Shown here: positions 26,451 to 36,035 of the stretch, in pieces
Layout of the letters: the number at the start of each line of letters is the position of its first letter
Position numbering within the stretch: the first letter of the stretch is position 1
Notes under the pieces: model-generated
Database searches by the model: none
Told to the model about the DNA's origin: nothing
What the model saw: only the letters and a program-made list of their open reading frames with translations
Assembly (NCBI GenBank): GCA_963833885.1
Contig: CAWHZU010000016.1
Span: 186,001 to 250,000 of the forward strand
Direction of reading: 5' to 3'
Origin: JASHPR01 sp963833885
Lineage (GTDB): Bacteria; Actinomycetota; Actinomycetes; Streptosporangiales; Streptosporangiaceae
DNA: 64,000 bases
Made by a program: the position numbers and the translations under genes

Positions 26451-29111
26451 TCAGGCGCCGACCAGCGGCAGCGAGGGTCTTTGCCCGCGCACCGAAGCAC
26501 AGACTCCGTCGCTCGCGGCTGCCGCGGCGACCCGTTCAGGCCCTGGATCCTTATATAGCGTGGTCCGCTGCTTCATCGGGCGCCCGGTCGGTGCGACCAT
26601 GGCCGCGAGCTGACTGATGGTCTTGTAGGAGCCGTTCTCCGAGCCCGCCATCCGGCTTATCGTCTCCTCCATCAGCGTGCCGCCCAGGTCGTTGGCGCCG
26701 CCGGTGAGCATCGCGCGGCAGGCGTCGTCGCCGAGCTTCACCCAGGAGCACTGGATGTTGGGAATCGCGCCGTGCAGCAGCAGCCGGGACAGCGCGTGCA
26801 CCGCCCGGTTCTCCCGCCGTGTAGGCCCGGGCCTGGCCAGGCCGGCGAGGTAGATCGGCGAGCTCGCATGCACGAACGGCAGCAGCACGAACTCGGTGAA
26901 CCCGCCGGTGCGCTCCTGGATGCCGCGGATCACCCGCAGGTGCGCCACCCAGTGCGCGGGCGTGTCCACGTGCCCGTACATCATCGTCGCCGAGGTCGGG
27001 ATGCCGAGCTCGTGCGCGGTGGTGATCACCTCGATCCAGGCGGCCGCCGGGAGCTTGCCCTTGGTCAGCACCCAGCGGACGTCGTCGTCGAGGATCTCTG
27101 CGGCCGTGCCCGGCATCGAGTCCACGCCTGCCTCTCGCGCGCGGGCCAGCCATTCGGTGACCGGCAGTCCGGTGCGGGACGCCCCGTTCATGACCTCCAT
27201 CGGCGAGAACGCGTGCACGTGGATCTGCGGGCAGCGCCGCTTCACCTCGGCGGCCAGGTCGAAGTAGGCGTCTCCGGGCAGGTCGGGGTGGATGCCGCCC
27301 TGCATGCACACCTCGGTCGCGCCGGCCTGCCACGCCTCCTCGGCGCGGTCGGCGACCTGGGTCAGCGACAGCGTGTACGCGTCGGCGTCGGTGCGGCGCT
27401 GAGCGAACGCGCAGAACCGGCAGCCGGTGTAGCACACGTTGGTGAAGTTGATGTTGCGGTCGACCACGTAGGTGATGTCGTCGCCGACGGTGTCCCGGCG
27501 CACCGCGTCGGCGAGCGAGGCGAGCGCCTCGAGCTCCGGGCCGTCGGCGTCGAGCAGCGCCAGCGCGTCGTCGTCGGAGAGGCCGCCCGGGTCGCTCTCG
27601 GCGTGCCGGAGCGCGGTCTGCACCTCGGCGCGGAGCCGCTGCGGCGCCGCGCCGCCCGCCGGCTCACGCCGGGCCGCGGGCACGATCCTGGTGCCCACCT
27701 CGGCCCAGTCGCCGTAGACCTCGGCAAAGTCGTCGCGGCGGTCCGCGGTCCGGCCGGCCGTGTCGATCGTCACGTGCAGGTCGGTGCGGCCCGCGGCCTC
27801 ACCCCAGCCGCCGTCCGGCTCCTGCCAGGTCAGCCCCTGCGGCATCGCCCCCTCGCGGGCCAGCCCGGTCTCGGGGTCGGCCAGCGCGGCGACGTGCGGG
27901 GCGACCCGCGGGTCCAGCCACGGCTCGCGGAGGTAGCCCGGGTAGATGGTCAGCCGCTCGCGCAGCGTGAAGCCCCCGGCCGCGGTGCGATCGGCGAGCT
28001 CGCCGATCTGCGGCCAGGGCCGTTCCGGGTTCACGTGGTCGGGGGTGAGCGGCGACACCCCGCCCCAGTCGTCGATCCCGGCCGCGAGGATCATCCGGTG
28101 CTCCTCGCCGATCAGGTTCGGCGGGGCCTGGATCCGCGCCCCCGGGCCCAGCACCAGCCTGGCCACCGCGATCGTCGCGGCCAGGTCCTCGAGGTCGGCG
28201 TCGGGCACGCCGCGCATCTTGGTGTCTGGCTTGGCCCGGAAGTTCTGCACGATGACTTCCTGGATGCCGCGGTACTCCCGGGCCACCCCGCGGATCGCGA
28301 AGATCGAGTCGGCGCGCTCGGCCATGGTCTCGCCGATGCCGATCAGGATGCCGGTGGTGAACGGGACGCTGCTGCGGCCGGCGTCCTCGAGCACCCGCAG
28401 CCTGACCGCGGGGTCCTTGTCCGGGCTGCCGAAGTGCGGGCCGCCCCGCTCGGTGTACAGCCGGCGCGCCGTCGTCTCCAGCATCATGCCCATGGACGGC
28501 GCTACCGGCTTCAGCCGCTGGAAGTCCTGCCAGGTCAGCACCCCCGGGTTGAGATGCGGCAGCAGGCCGGTCTCCTCGAGCACCCGGATCGCCATCGCCC
28601 TGACGTAGGACAGCGTGTCGTCGTAGCCGTGCGCGTCCAGCCACTGCCTGGCCTGCGGCCACCGGTCCTCCGGCCGGTCGCCGAGCGTGAATAGCGCCTC
28701 CTTGCAGCCGAGCGCCGCTCCCCCGGCCGCGATCTCGATGACCTCGTCCGGCGACAGGTAGGGGCTGTCCAGCCGGCCGGGCACCGTGACGAACGTGCAG
28801 TACCCGCACCGGTCGCGGCACAGCCGGGTCAGCGGGATGAAGACCTTGCGGGAGTAGGTGATGACCCCGGGGCGGCAGGCCCGCTCCAGCCCGGCATCCC
28901 TGGCCCGCGAGGCGTAGCCAAGCAGTTCGGTGAGCTGGTCCCCGCGGGCGTGCAGCAGGACGGCGGCCTCGCCCTGGTCCAGTGCCTTGCCGTCCCTGGC
29001 CCGGGCCAGCGCTCGGCGCAGCGCCGTGGGCGGCGGCGCAGGCTCGGGCTCGTCGGCGCGATTCGGCGGCTGCTGCTGGCGGGGGCGTGGGGTGGGCCCG
29101 TCTACGCTCAT
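26451..29111 (-). CDS. fbiC: FbiC: Fo synthase (fused CofG and CofH radical SAM domains)
   Basis: Makes 7,8-didemethyl-8-hydroxy-5-deazariboflavin (Fo) from tyrosine and a ribityl-aminouracil. 886 residues with two radical SAM modules: Cys98, Cys102 and Cys105 in LCRDRCGYC (CofG half) and CYTGCRFC near residue 560 (CofH half), each followed by family motifs (LFTLGDRPEDRWP; QGGIHPDLPGDAYF). The ATG for MSVDGPTP has GGAG upstream; a start 12 codons earlier is possible. It ends a leftward series GT4, AlkA-like, fbiC. Confidence 0.96.
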   Translation of the reverse strand: MSVDGPTPRPRQQQPPNRADEPEPAPPPTALRRALARARDGKALDQGEAAVLLHARGDQLTELLGYASRARDAGLERACRPGVITYSRKVFIPLTRLCRDRCGYCTFVTVPGRLDSPYLSPDEVIEIAAGGAALGCKEALFTLGDRPEDRWPQARQWLDAHGYDDTLSYVRAMAIRVLEETGLLPHLNPGVLTWQDFQRLKPVAPSMGMMLETTARRLYTERGGPHFGSPDKDPAVRLRVLEDAGRSSVPFTTGILIGIGETMAERADSIFAIRGVAREYRGIQEVIVQNFRAKPDTKMRGVPDADLEDLAATIAVARLVLGPGARIQAPPNLIGEEHRMILAAGIDDWGGVSPLTPDHVNPERPWPQIGELADRTAAGGFTLRERLTIYPGYLREPWLDPRVAPHVAALADPETGLAREGAMPQGLTWQEPDGGWGEAAGRTDLHVTIDTAGRTADRRDDFAEVYGDWAEVGTRIVPAARREPAGGAAPQRLRAEVQTALRHAESDPGGLSDDDALALLDADGPELEALASLADAVRRDTVGDDITYVVDRNINFTNVCYTGCRFCAFAQRRTDADAYTLSLTQVADRAEEAWQAGATEVCMQGGIHPDLPGDAYFDLAAEVKRRCPQIHVHAFSPMEVMNGASRTGLPVTEWLARAREAGVDSMPGTAAEILDDDVRWVLTKGKLPAAAWIEVITTAHELGIPTSATMMYGHVDTPAHWVAHLRVIRGIQERTGGFTEFVLLPFVHASSPIYLAGLARPGPTRRENRAVHALSRLLLHGAIPNIQCSWVKLGDDACRAMLTGGANDLGGTLMEETISRMAGSENGSYKTISQLAAMVAPTGRPMKQRTTLYKDPGPERVAAAAASDGVCASVRGQRPSLPLVGA

Positions 29112-29160
29112 GGGCTCCAGCCTAAGCGGGGCGGTGCGGGGCATCACGCGCGGACGTTGG

Positions 29161-30074
29161 CTAGAACGCCCGGTGCTCCCGCATCGCCAGCCGGGGTCCG
29201 TGTCGTGGCGGCCGCGTTCCGCTCAGCTCGACCAGCCTGGTCGCCCGGTACCGGTGCCCGGTGTACGGGGCCAGCAGCCGGAGCATGCCGGCGTCGTCAA
29301 CGACCCGCCCGGCCAGTGCCCAGCCGACCGCCGCGGGCAGGTTGTAGTCGCCGACGCTGACCGCGTCGGCGTCGCCGCAGGCCCGCTGCCTGACCTCGGC
29401 GGAGGTCCACGGCCCGACGCCGGGCAGCGACTGCAGCCTGCGGTCGGCCTCGCTGGCGGCCAGCGAGGTGATCTCCTCTAGCCGGGCCGCCGCGCGCGCC
29501 GCCACGGTGACCGTGCGGCCGCGCACCGGCTCGACGCCGGCCCGGTGCCATTCCCAGGACGGGATCCGGGCCCACGTCGCCGCCTCGGGGAACACCCGCA
29601 TGCCGTCCGGCGCCGGCCCTGGCGCGGGCTGGCCGAAGTGGTGCAGCAGATAGCGCCAGGCCCGGCGGGCCTCGGCCCCGACCACCTTCTGCTCCAGGAT
29701 GGCCGGGATCAGCGCCTCGAGCACGCGCCCGGACCGGCCGACGCGGGCGCCGGGATGCCGCCCGGACATTTCCCGCAGCAGCGGATGCACGGGCGCGAAG
29801 CCTGCTTGGTCGTCTTCGGCGCCGAGCAGCGAGGGCAGCGTCTCCAGCAGCCAGGCCGCGCCCGGTCCCCACGCGGCCGCGGTAACCCGGGTCCCCCCGC
29901 CCGCCGCCGGGCGGGCGGTGACCCGCAGCGTGCCCGGCCGGCCGGGGCCAGCACCGTCCGCCAGACCGCGCCGGAGGCGTCGGTGCGGTAGGCGGGATCG
30001 CGCGCGCCGCGCCGGTGCACGGACAGGATGAGCGGCACGTCGATGGGGTACGGCGGGCTCCAGTCCCTGGTCAC
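29161..30074 (-). CDS. AlkA-type DNA-3-methyladenine glycosylase, frameshifted
   Basis: Base-excision repair enzyme of the HhH-GPD superfamily. The N-terminal AlkA-like strand region MTRDWSPPYPIDVPLIL...AVWRTVLAPA is read in one frame. The continuation RPGTLRVTARPAAGGGTRVT, WGPGAAWLLETLPSLLG and the helical domain are in another. A single missing base near 29941 joins them. The helix-hairpin-helix LQSLPGVGPWTSAEVRQRA and the catalytic Asp in SVGDYNLPAAVGWAL are intact. It lies 49 bp upstream of fbiC and 49 bp downstream of the GT4 gene. As read, the product would be truncated after about 45 residues, or start later without the first domain. Confidence 0.78.
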
Positions 30075-30123
30075 CGGCTCCGCGACGGACTCGGGACGGC
30101 CAACCGTCGGCAGCAGCGGCAGC

Positions 30124-31260
30124 CTACTCGTGGCCCTGCACTGCGGCGCGCTCGTAGGACGCCATGTGCGCCTCCGCCGACGCGGCCCAGGTGAACTCCA
30201 GCGCCCGCGCCTGGCCGGCGGCGCCGAGGGCCTCCCGGCGCGCCGGGTCGTCGAGCAGGGCTCGCAGCGCGGTGCGGATGCTGTCGGCCTCCGGCTCGGT
30301 GTAAGCCACCGCGTCCCCGCCCACCTCGGGCAGGGATGTGCGGTGCGTGGTCAGCACCGCCGCGCCGGAAGCCATGGCCTCCAGCACCGGCAGCCCGAAC
30401 CCCTCGCCAGTGCTCGGGAACGCGACCACGAGCGCCCCGCCGAGGAAGCCGGGCAGGTCGGCGAAGTGCAGGTAACCCGGGCGGACCAGGCGCAGGTGGG
30501 CGGGCACGTTCGCGACCGCCGCGTCCACTTCCTCGCTCCAGCCGCTGCCGCCGGCCAGGACCAGCGCGGGCGGGTCGCTGAGGTCCGCCACGGCTTCCAC
30601 CCACCCGTTGATCAGCGCGGGCACGTTCTTGCGCGGCTCCAGCGCGCCCAGGTAGGCGACGTAGGGCTTGCCATGCAGGCCGAGCCGGTCCGAGATCTGG
30701 CGCAGCTTGTCCTCGGCGGGCTGGTGGAACACCGCGTGGTCGACGCCGTGGTAGGCCACGTCGATCCTGGTCGGGTCCGCGCCGAGCACCCGCACCAGCT
30801 CGTCCCTGGTCGCCTTGGAGGGCACGATGAGCCGGGTGGCACGGCGGGCGGAAGTTCTGATCGCGGACTTGTAGAACGTCGCGGTCAGCGGGTTGTGGGC
30901 ATCCGGCTCGGTGAAGAACGTCAGGTCGTGTATGGTCACCACGATGGGTGCGCCGGGCCGCAGCGGCATCGAGTAATGCGGCGAGTGGATCACGTCCGCG
31001 CCCACCTGCTGTGCCACCAGCGGCAGGCCACTCTGCTCCCAGGCCAGCCTGGCGGGCCGGTGCGCGATGGCCAGCGGGCCGGCCACGATCCGCGCGCTCG
31101 GCACCAGCCGCCCGTACCGCTCCTCGTCGGCGCGCTGGCACGCCACGGCCAGATCCGCTCCTGCTGCACCCAGCGCGCAGATCAGCCCGTCAACGTAACG
31201 GCCGAGCGCGCCACGGTCCGCAGGCACAGCGGTCGTGTCAACAAGCACACGAGGCGCCAC
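30124..31260 (-). CDS. GT4-family (GT-B fold) glycosyltransferase
   Basis: 378 residues. The N-terminal half has VLVDTTAVPADRGALGRYVDGL and HSPHYSMPLRPGAPIVVTIHDLTFF. The C-terminal donor-binding half has YLGALEPRKNVPALI and the EX7E motif EGFGLPVLEAMASGAAV typical of GT4 retaining enzymes. The sugar is probably GDP-mannose or a UDP-sugar, transferred at the cytoplasmic membrane face; the acceptor is unknown. GTG start giving MAPRVLVD. First gene of the series leading to fbiC; the 208 bp upstream holds no gene I can support. Confidence 0.88.
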   Translation of the reverse strand: MAPRVLVDTTAVPADRGALGRYVDGLICALGAAGADLAVACQRADEERYGRLVPSARIVAGPLAIAHRPARLAWEQSGLPLVAQQVGADVIHSPHYSMPLRPGAPIVVTIHDLTFFTEPDAHNPLTATFYKSAIRTSARRATRLIVPSKATRDELVRVLGADPTRIDVAYHGVDHAVFHQPAEDKLRQISDRLGLHGKPYVAYLGALEPRKNVPALINGWVEAVADLSDPPALVLAGGSGWSEEVDAAVANVPAHLRLVRPGYLHFADLPGFLGGALVVAFPSTGEGFGLPVLEAMASGAAVLTTHRTSLPEVGGDAVAYTEPEADSIRTALRALLDDPARREALGAAGQARALEFTWAASAEAHMASYERAAVQGHE

Positions 31261-31468
31261 GACCAGTGGGCTCCTCTCACCAGGCCTGCCAGGGGCATTC
31301 GCAGCCGCTGCAGGCGAGCTTTGCTCTGGATGTCCCGTCAGGACCGAGCGTACGCCCTCTCAGGTGGCGGCGTGTCCGTGCGGCGACGCGGCGGCGCGGA
31401 TTGACCAAACCGAGCCGCTTCCAGCCACTTTTCATACGGCCAGCCGCCACCACGGTGACCGGCAGCGG

Positions 31469-34444
31469 CTATGGGCTGGCCGACGGTGACGGTGACGGCG
31501 ACGGCGTGACGGCCTTGCCGCTGCCTCCGGCGGCTGCAGTGGCCTGGTCCAGCGCCTTCTTCATCAGGGCCAGGTCGCTGCCGTACAGAGACAGGTTGTC
31601 GCTCTTCAGCGCCGTCTGCGCCTGGGTGTAGTAGTTCTCGGCCTGCTGCAGGTACTTCAGCACGGTCGGGTTCGACGTCTGCGGACTAGTGCTGGACGGC
31701 GGCGTGGTTCCCGGGCTGGTCGTGGCCGGCGCGGTCCCGAACACGTTCTGCAGCGCATTCTGCAGCGTGGTTCCGAACCCCACCTGGCCGTCGTAGTAAA
31801 CGAGCACGTCCTGCAGCGTGGGATAGGCACCGGAGCTGCCCGTCTGCGACTGGGACACGTAGACGGGCTCGAAATACATCAGGCCGCCGCCCACCGGCAG
31901 CGTGATCAGGTTGCCCTGGATCACCGTGGACCCGCCCTCGCGCAGCAGGGTCAGCGCCGATGCCACGGTCGCGTTGGACTCGAAGTCGTTCTGCACCTGC
32001 TGCGGGCCGCGGATCGTGGTGTCCTGGGGCAGCTGGAGCACCCGGATCGTGCCGTAGCCCTTGCTCAGCGGGTTGCTGTTGACCTCCATGTAGGCGGCCA
32101 TGTTGGGCCTGCCGCGCGGGGTGAGGGATGTGACCAGCGAGAACTCCTGCTGCGGCTGGCCCGGCATCGTCATCGTCAGGTAGTAGGGCGGCTGGCTGGA
32201 CTTGTTGGGGTTGGTGCCGCTCGGGTCGGTGGGCACGGCCCAGAAGTTCTGCCCGCCGTAGAACTCGGGCGCCTGCGTCACGTGGAACTGCGCCAGGATC
32301 TGCCGCTGCGCCTCGAACAGGACCGGCGGGTAGCGCAAGTGCTGCAGCAGGCCCCCGGGTATGGCGCTCTTCGGCTTGATGATGCCAGGAAATGCCTTCT
32401 TCCACGCGTCGAGCACCGGATCGTTGCCGTCCCACTGGTAGAGCGAGACCGCGCCGGTGTACGCGTTCACCACCGCCTTGACCGAGTTGCGGATGTAGTT
32501 GACCTGATTGGCGGGGCCGACGATCGAGCCGCCCGGGCTGTAGCTGTCCGAGCTGGCCTGCCCGAGGCTCAGCCGCTGCGAGTAGGGGTAGTTGTCGGTG
32601 GTCGTGTACCCGTCGACCACCCAGTAGATCTGGCCGCCGACCACGACGGGGTAGGTGTTGCTGTCCAGGGTGAGGAACGGCGCGACCTTGGCCACCCGGG
32701 ACAGCGGGTCCCTGATGTACATGATCTTCGAATTGCCGTCGATGGCGCCGGACAGCAGGATGCTCAGCTCCCGGAACTTGATCGCGTACAGCACCCGGTT
32801 CAGCGGCGAGCCGATCGGGACGCCGCCGCCGCCGGTATACGTCGTGTTCGCCTGGCCGCTCGCGCTGGAGTTGGGGTAGTCCAGCTCGAGCTGGTGGCCG
32901 CCGACGATCGCGTAGCTCGTCTCCTGCTCGCCGAAGTACACCCGGGGCTGCCGGACATTGAGCTCGCCCGACGGCGGGATGTCGCTCTCGGTGAAGTTAG
33001 GGTTGCCACCGCTCGAGGTCGAGTTCGCCGAAGCGGCGACGAACCCGAAGCCGTGCGTGTAGACGAGATGGCTGTTGATCCAGTTGGTCTGGGCCGCTGG
33101 CGGCCCGGACATGTCGCGGACGCCCACGACCATGTCCTCGGGAACCGAACTCCCCGGCACCTTGTACCGGTCGACGGAGAGCACGCCCGCAAACTTGTAG
33201 TACCCCTTGACTTGCTGCAGCTGCTGGAACGCCGCCGACACCACGCCGGGGTCGAGCTGACGCACATCGGGAAGCGCGGCCGCCTGGGTGCCCAGCTGGG
33301 ACAGCGTCTCGGACGACACCGCCGAATACGGGGTCACCTGCACCTTGTTGATCCCGTACGCGGCGCGGGTGTTCTTGATCTCGCGGGCGAGGTACGGGCC
33401 CTCCTTGGCGAGCTCGTTGGGCTTGACCACGAACTGCTGCACGATCGCCGGGTAGAGACCGCCGACGATCACGGCGGAGAGCACCAGCAGGCCAAACCCG
33501 ACGGCGGGAAGCATCGCGTTCCGGCGGATCGCGCCGGCGAAGAACAGCGCCGCGCAGATCAGCGCGATCACCGCGAGCACCGTCTTGGCCGGCAGCACGG
33601 CGTTCACATCCGTGTACGAGGCGCCGGTCTGCACCACACCACGCTGCGAGAAGTCGATGCCGTAGCGGTCGACCCAGTAAGCGATGGCCTTGAGCAGCAC
33701 GAAGATGCCGATGAGCACGAACAGGTGAACCCGGGTGCCCTGGGTTGCGCGCTCACCACGCAGCTGCAGCCGCAGCCCGCCGTACAGGTAGTGCACGATG
33801 GCGGCCGCCAGGATCGACAGCAGCACGCCCGCGAACAGGAAGCTGAGCACCATCCGGATGAACGGATAGTCAAAGACGAAGAATGAGATGTCCAAATGGA
33901 ACTGGGGATCCTTGACCCCGAATGGCACCCGGTTGGCGAACAGCAACCAGGTGCGCCAGTCGCCCGCGCCAGCAAGACCGGAAATGAGCCCGATCAGGCC
34001 GAGGATCACGCCTACGACGAGCCGCCGCCGTGGCTCGATGACCTGCCGATACGCCTCAAGGCCTTGCTGCTGCGGCGAGACCGGGCGCTGCGGCGCGGTC
34101 GCATGCTGCGCCGCGGCCGGCTGCTGCGGCGCCGGCCGCGGCGTGACCGCCAGCTGCGGCGGCCTGAGCCGGTAGGCGAGCCGGATGTTGACGCCGATGA
34201 CGGCCATCATGAAGACGGCGGCGATCGCGAACAGCGCCCACTTGACGCCGTACGTGGTACCGAATACCGACGTGTAGCCGACGGAGCGGAACCACAGCCA
34301 GTCGGTCCACACGCCGGCGCCCACGGCGACGATCACGATCAGCGCGATCACGGCGGCCAGCACCGGGATCACGTACCTCGACCACCGCGGGAGCACGATG
34401 GGGTTGCCCGGCCGCCGGGCGGGGCCAGTAGTTCGGAAGGCCAC
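31469..34444 (-). CDS. UPF0182 family large membrane protein
   Basis: 991 residues: about seven transmembrane helices in the first 330 residues (RYVIPVLAAVIALIVIVAVG; WALFAIAAVFMMAVIGVNI), a large extracytoplasmic domain with family motifs (YGINKVQVTPYSAVSSETL, YVDGYTTTDNYPYSQ-like), and a Pro/Ser-rich C-terminal tail ending in an SPSP repeat. UPF0182 is near-universal in actinobacteria and has no established function. It lies 104 bp after the YlbL-type protease gene on the same strand, the conserved pairing also found in mycobacteria. Confidence 0.92.
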   Translation of the reverse strand: MAFRTTGPARRPGNPIVLPRWSRYVIPVLAAVIALIVIVAVGAGVWTDWLWFRSVGYTSVFGTTYGVKWALFAIAAVFMMAVIGVNIRLAYRLRPPQLAVTPRPAPQQPAAAQHATAPQRPVSPQQQGLEAYRQVIEPRRRLVVGVILGLIGLISGLAGAGDWRTWLLFANRVPFGVKDPQFHLDISFFVFDYPFIRMVLSFLFAGVLLSILAAAIVHYLYGGLRLQLRGERATQGTRVHLFVLIGIFVLLKAIAYWVDRYGIDFSQRGVVQTGASYTDVNAVLPAKTVLAVIALICAALFFAGAIRRNAMLPAVGFGLLVLSAVIVGGLYPAIVQQFVVKPNELAKEGPYLAREIKNTRAAYGINKVQVTPYSAVSSETLSQLGTQAAALPDVRQLDPGVVSAAFQQLQQVKGYYKFAGVLSVDRYKVPGSSVPEDMVVGVRDMSGPPAAQTNWINSHLVYTHGFGFVAASANSTSSGGNPNFTESDIPPSGELNVRQPRVYFGEQETSYAIVGGHQLELDYPNSSASGQANTTYTGGGGVPIGSPLNRVLYAIKFRELSILLSGAIDGNSKIMYIRDPLSRVAKVAPFLTLDSNTYPVVVGGQIYWVVDGYTTTDNYPYSQRLSLGQASSDSYSPGGSIVGPANQVNYIRNSVKAVVNAYTGAVSLYQWDGNDPVLDAWKKAFPGIIKPKSAIPGGLLQHLRYPPVLFEAQRQILAQFHVTQAPEFYGGQNFWAVPTDPSGTNPNKSSQPPYYLTMTMPGQPQQEFSLVTSLTPRGRPNMAAYMEVNSNPLSKGYGTIRVLQLPQDTTIRGPQQVQNDFESNATVASALTLLREGGSTVIQGNLITLPVGGGLMYFEPVYVSQSQTGSSGAYPTLQDVLVYYDGQVGFGTTLQNALQNVFGTAPATTSPGTTPPSSTSPQTSNPTVLKYLQQAENYYTQAQTALKSDNLSLYGSDLALMKKALDQATAAAGGSGKAVTPSPSPSPSASP

Positions 34445-34548
34445 GCCTCCCCCTTAGCTCAGCTCAGGCGCGCAGCTTGTTGAGGGCAACTTACCGGTAT
34501 TGCGCAAGGTTTCCGCATCCATTCCGGTTCTGGGGCTTCGCTCCGCTT

Positions 34549-35580
34549 TTAACACGAAGGAACCGGCCTGCCCGCCTTCAGTGCGTCAAGGGCTGCTATG
34601 GCTCCGGCCAGGGAGCTTACCTTGATCAGGCGCATGCCTGCGGGCACCGCCCCCGAGGTGTCCGGGCAGTTGGCCGCGGGGGTCAGGAAGATCGTCGCCC
34701 CGGCGGCACGCGCACCCGCCATCTTCTGCTGGATCCCGCCGATCGGCTCCACCGTGCCGTTGGCCTCGATCTCCCCGGTGCCGGCGATGAACCTGCCGCC
34801 GGTCAGGTCGTCCGGGGTGATCTTGTCGATGAGGCCGAGCGCGAACATCAGCCCGGCGCTGGGGCCGCCGATGTTCCCCACCCTGATCGTCACGCTGAAC
34901 GGGAACGTGAAGCTCTCCACCAGGTACACCCCGATCTCGGGCTGCCCCTGGACGTCGGCGGTGGTCAGCCGGACCGGGATGGTCCGGCCGTGCCGCAGGA
35001 TGGTCAGCTGCACCGGCGCGCCGGCCTTGCGCTCCTTGACCAGGGTCCCGGCATCGGCCCGGCAGCTCACGGGCGTGCCGCCGACCGCCGTGATCACGTC
35101 ACCGGCGCGCAGCACGCTGGCGGCCGGCATTCCCTTGATCGTTGACTGGACGGTGTCGATCGTCTTGAAGCCGATTTTGAGCTGGCACAGCGCGGCGGCC
35201 GTGGCCGTCTCCTGCGAGTTCGCCATCTCCTCGGTGTCCTGCCGCGCCACCTGCTGCGGCGAATCGCCGGGAGTGAAGATCTCCGATGACGGGACGACGG
35301 CGTCATGCGGGCTCAGCCAGGAGCGGAGCGCCGCAAAAATGTTGAAATGGGTTCCCGGCCCGCCGATGAAGGACACCGTCACCATGTTGAGGTTGCCCGT
35401 GGTCCGATAGGTCCGGTGCCCCGCGACCTGGATCAGCTGCTTGCCGCTCAGCGAGCCGAGCGTGTTCAGGGTCGGACCCGGGGTCAGCGCGACGTAGGGC
35501 ACCGGCGCGACCACGGCGACGGCAAGCGCGATCAGGACTCCGGCTGCTGCCACCAGCAGCGTGACGGATCGGCGGGACAT
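34549..35580 (-). CDS. YlbL-type membrane-anchored PDZ and Lon-like (S16) protease
   Basis: 343 residues: an N-terminal signal-anchor helix (6-28), a PDZ domain (about 140-210, MPAASVLRAGDVITAVGG), and a C-terminal Lon proteolytic domain. The catalytic dyad is visible: Ser241 in GGPSAGLMFALGL and Lys286 in IQQKMAGAR. The protease domain would lie outside the membrane. Relatives in Bacillus act in DNA-damage checkpoint recovery; the actinobacterial substrate is unknown. Between moaE and the UPF0182 gene, leftward. Confidence 0.93.
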   Translation of the reverse strand: MSRRSVTLLVAAAGVLIALAVAVVAPVPYVALTPGPTLNTLGSLSGKQLIQVAGHRTYRTTGNLNMVTVSFIGGPGTHFNIFAALRSWLSPHDAVVPSSEIFTPGDSPQQVARQDTEEMANSQETATAAALCQLKIGFKTIDTVQSTIKGMPAASVLRAGDVITAVGGTPVSCRADAGTLVKERKAGAPVQLTILRHGRTIPVRLTTADVQGQPEIGVYLVESFTFPFSVTIRVGNIGGPSAGLMFALGLIDKITPDDLTGGRFIAGTGEIEANGTVEPIGGIQQKMAGARAAGATIFLTPAANCPDTSGAVPAGMRLIKVSSLAGAIAALDALKAGRPVPSC

Positions 35581-35589
35581 GTGCGAAGA

Positions 35590-36012
35590 CTACGCGGTGT
35601 TGACCCACTCGCTTCCGCCGCCGACGTACTGCTGGTGCTTCCAGATCGGCACGCTCCGCTTGAGCTCGTCGATCAGCGCACGGCAGGCATCGAAGGCGTC
35701 GCCGCGGTGCGGGCTGGACACGGCCACCACTACCGCTAGATCACCCACGCCGAGGTCGCCTACCCGGTGCACGGCGGCGACGGCGGTGACGCTGAAGCTG
35801 GCCGCGACCTTCTCCGCGACCCGCCGCAGTTCCGCCGCTGCCGAGGGATGAGCGCTGTAGCCGAGGCGGACCACGTCCTGGCCGTGGTCATGGTCACGGA
35901 CGGTGCCGACGAACAGGGCGACGCCGCCAGCCGCCGGGTCCGAGACCGCGGTGAGCGCCTCGTCGACGGACAGGGGCGTGTCCCGCAGCTCCGCGAGCCG
36001 GATCGTGTCCAC
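35590..36012 (-). CDS. moaE: Molybdopterin synthase catalytic subunit MoaE
   Basis: Inserts sulfur carried by MoaD into precursor Z to form molybdopterin. 140 residues, normal length. Family motifs: GGVALFVGTVRDHD near the start, LGYSAHPSAAAELRR, VAAVHRVGDLGVGDLAVVVAVSSPHR, and VPIWKHQQY with the active-site Lys125 at the C-terminus. The GTG start gives VDTIRLAEL; it is preceded by no strong ribosome site. It lies 23 bp after the SDR gene and 9 bp before the YlbL gene, so it is probably in one transcript. No moaD partner is in this window. Confidence 0.93.
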   Translation of the reverse strand: MDTIRLAELRDTPLSVDEALTAVSDPAAGGVALFVGTVRDHDHGQDVVRLGYSAHPSAAAELRRVAEKVAASFSVTAVAAVHRVGDLGVGDLAVVVAVSSPHRGDAFDACRALIDELKRSVPIWKHQQYVGGGSEWVNTA

Positions 36013-36035
36013 AATTGCCAAGTTATCGCGGCCGC

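Noticed and set aside
26551..28694. Long frames opposite or out of frame with fbiC
   Set aside because: They mirror fbiC codon structure and have no motif of their own; fbiC is supported by two radical SAM sites.
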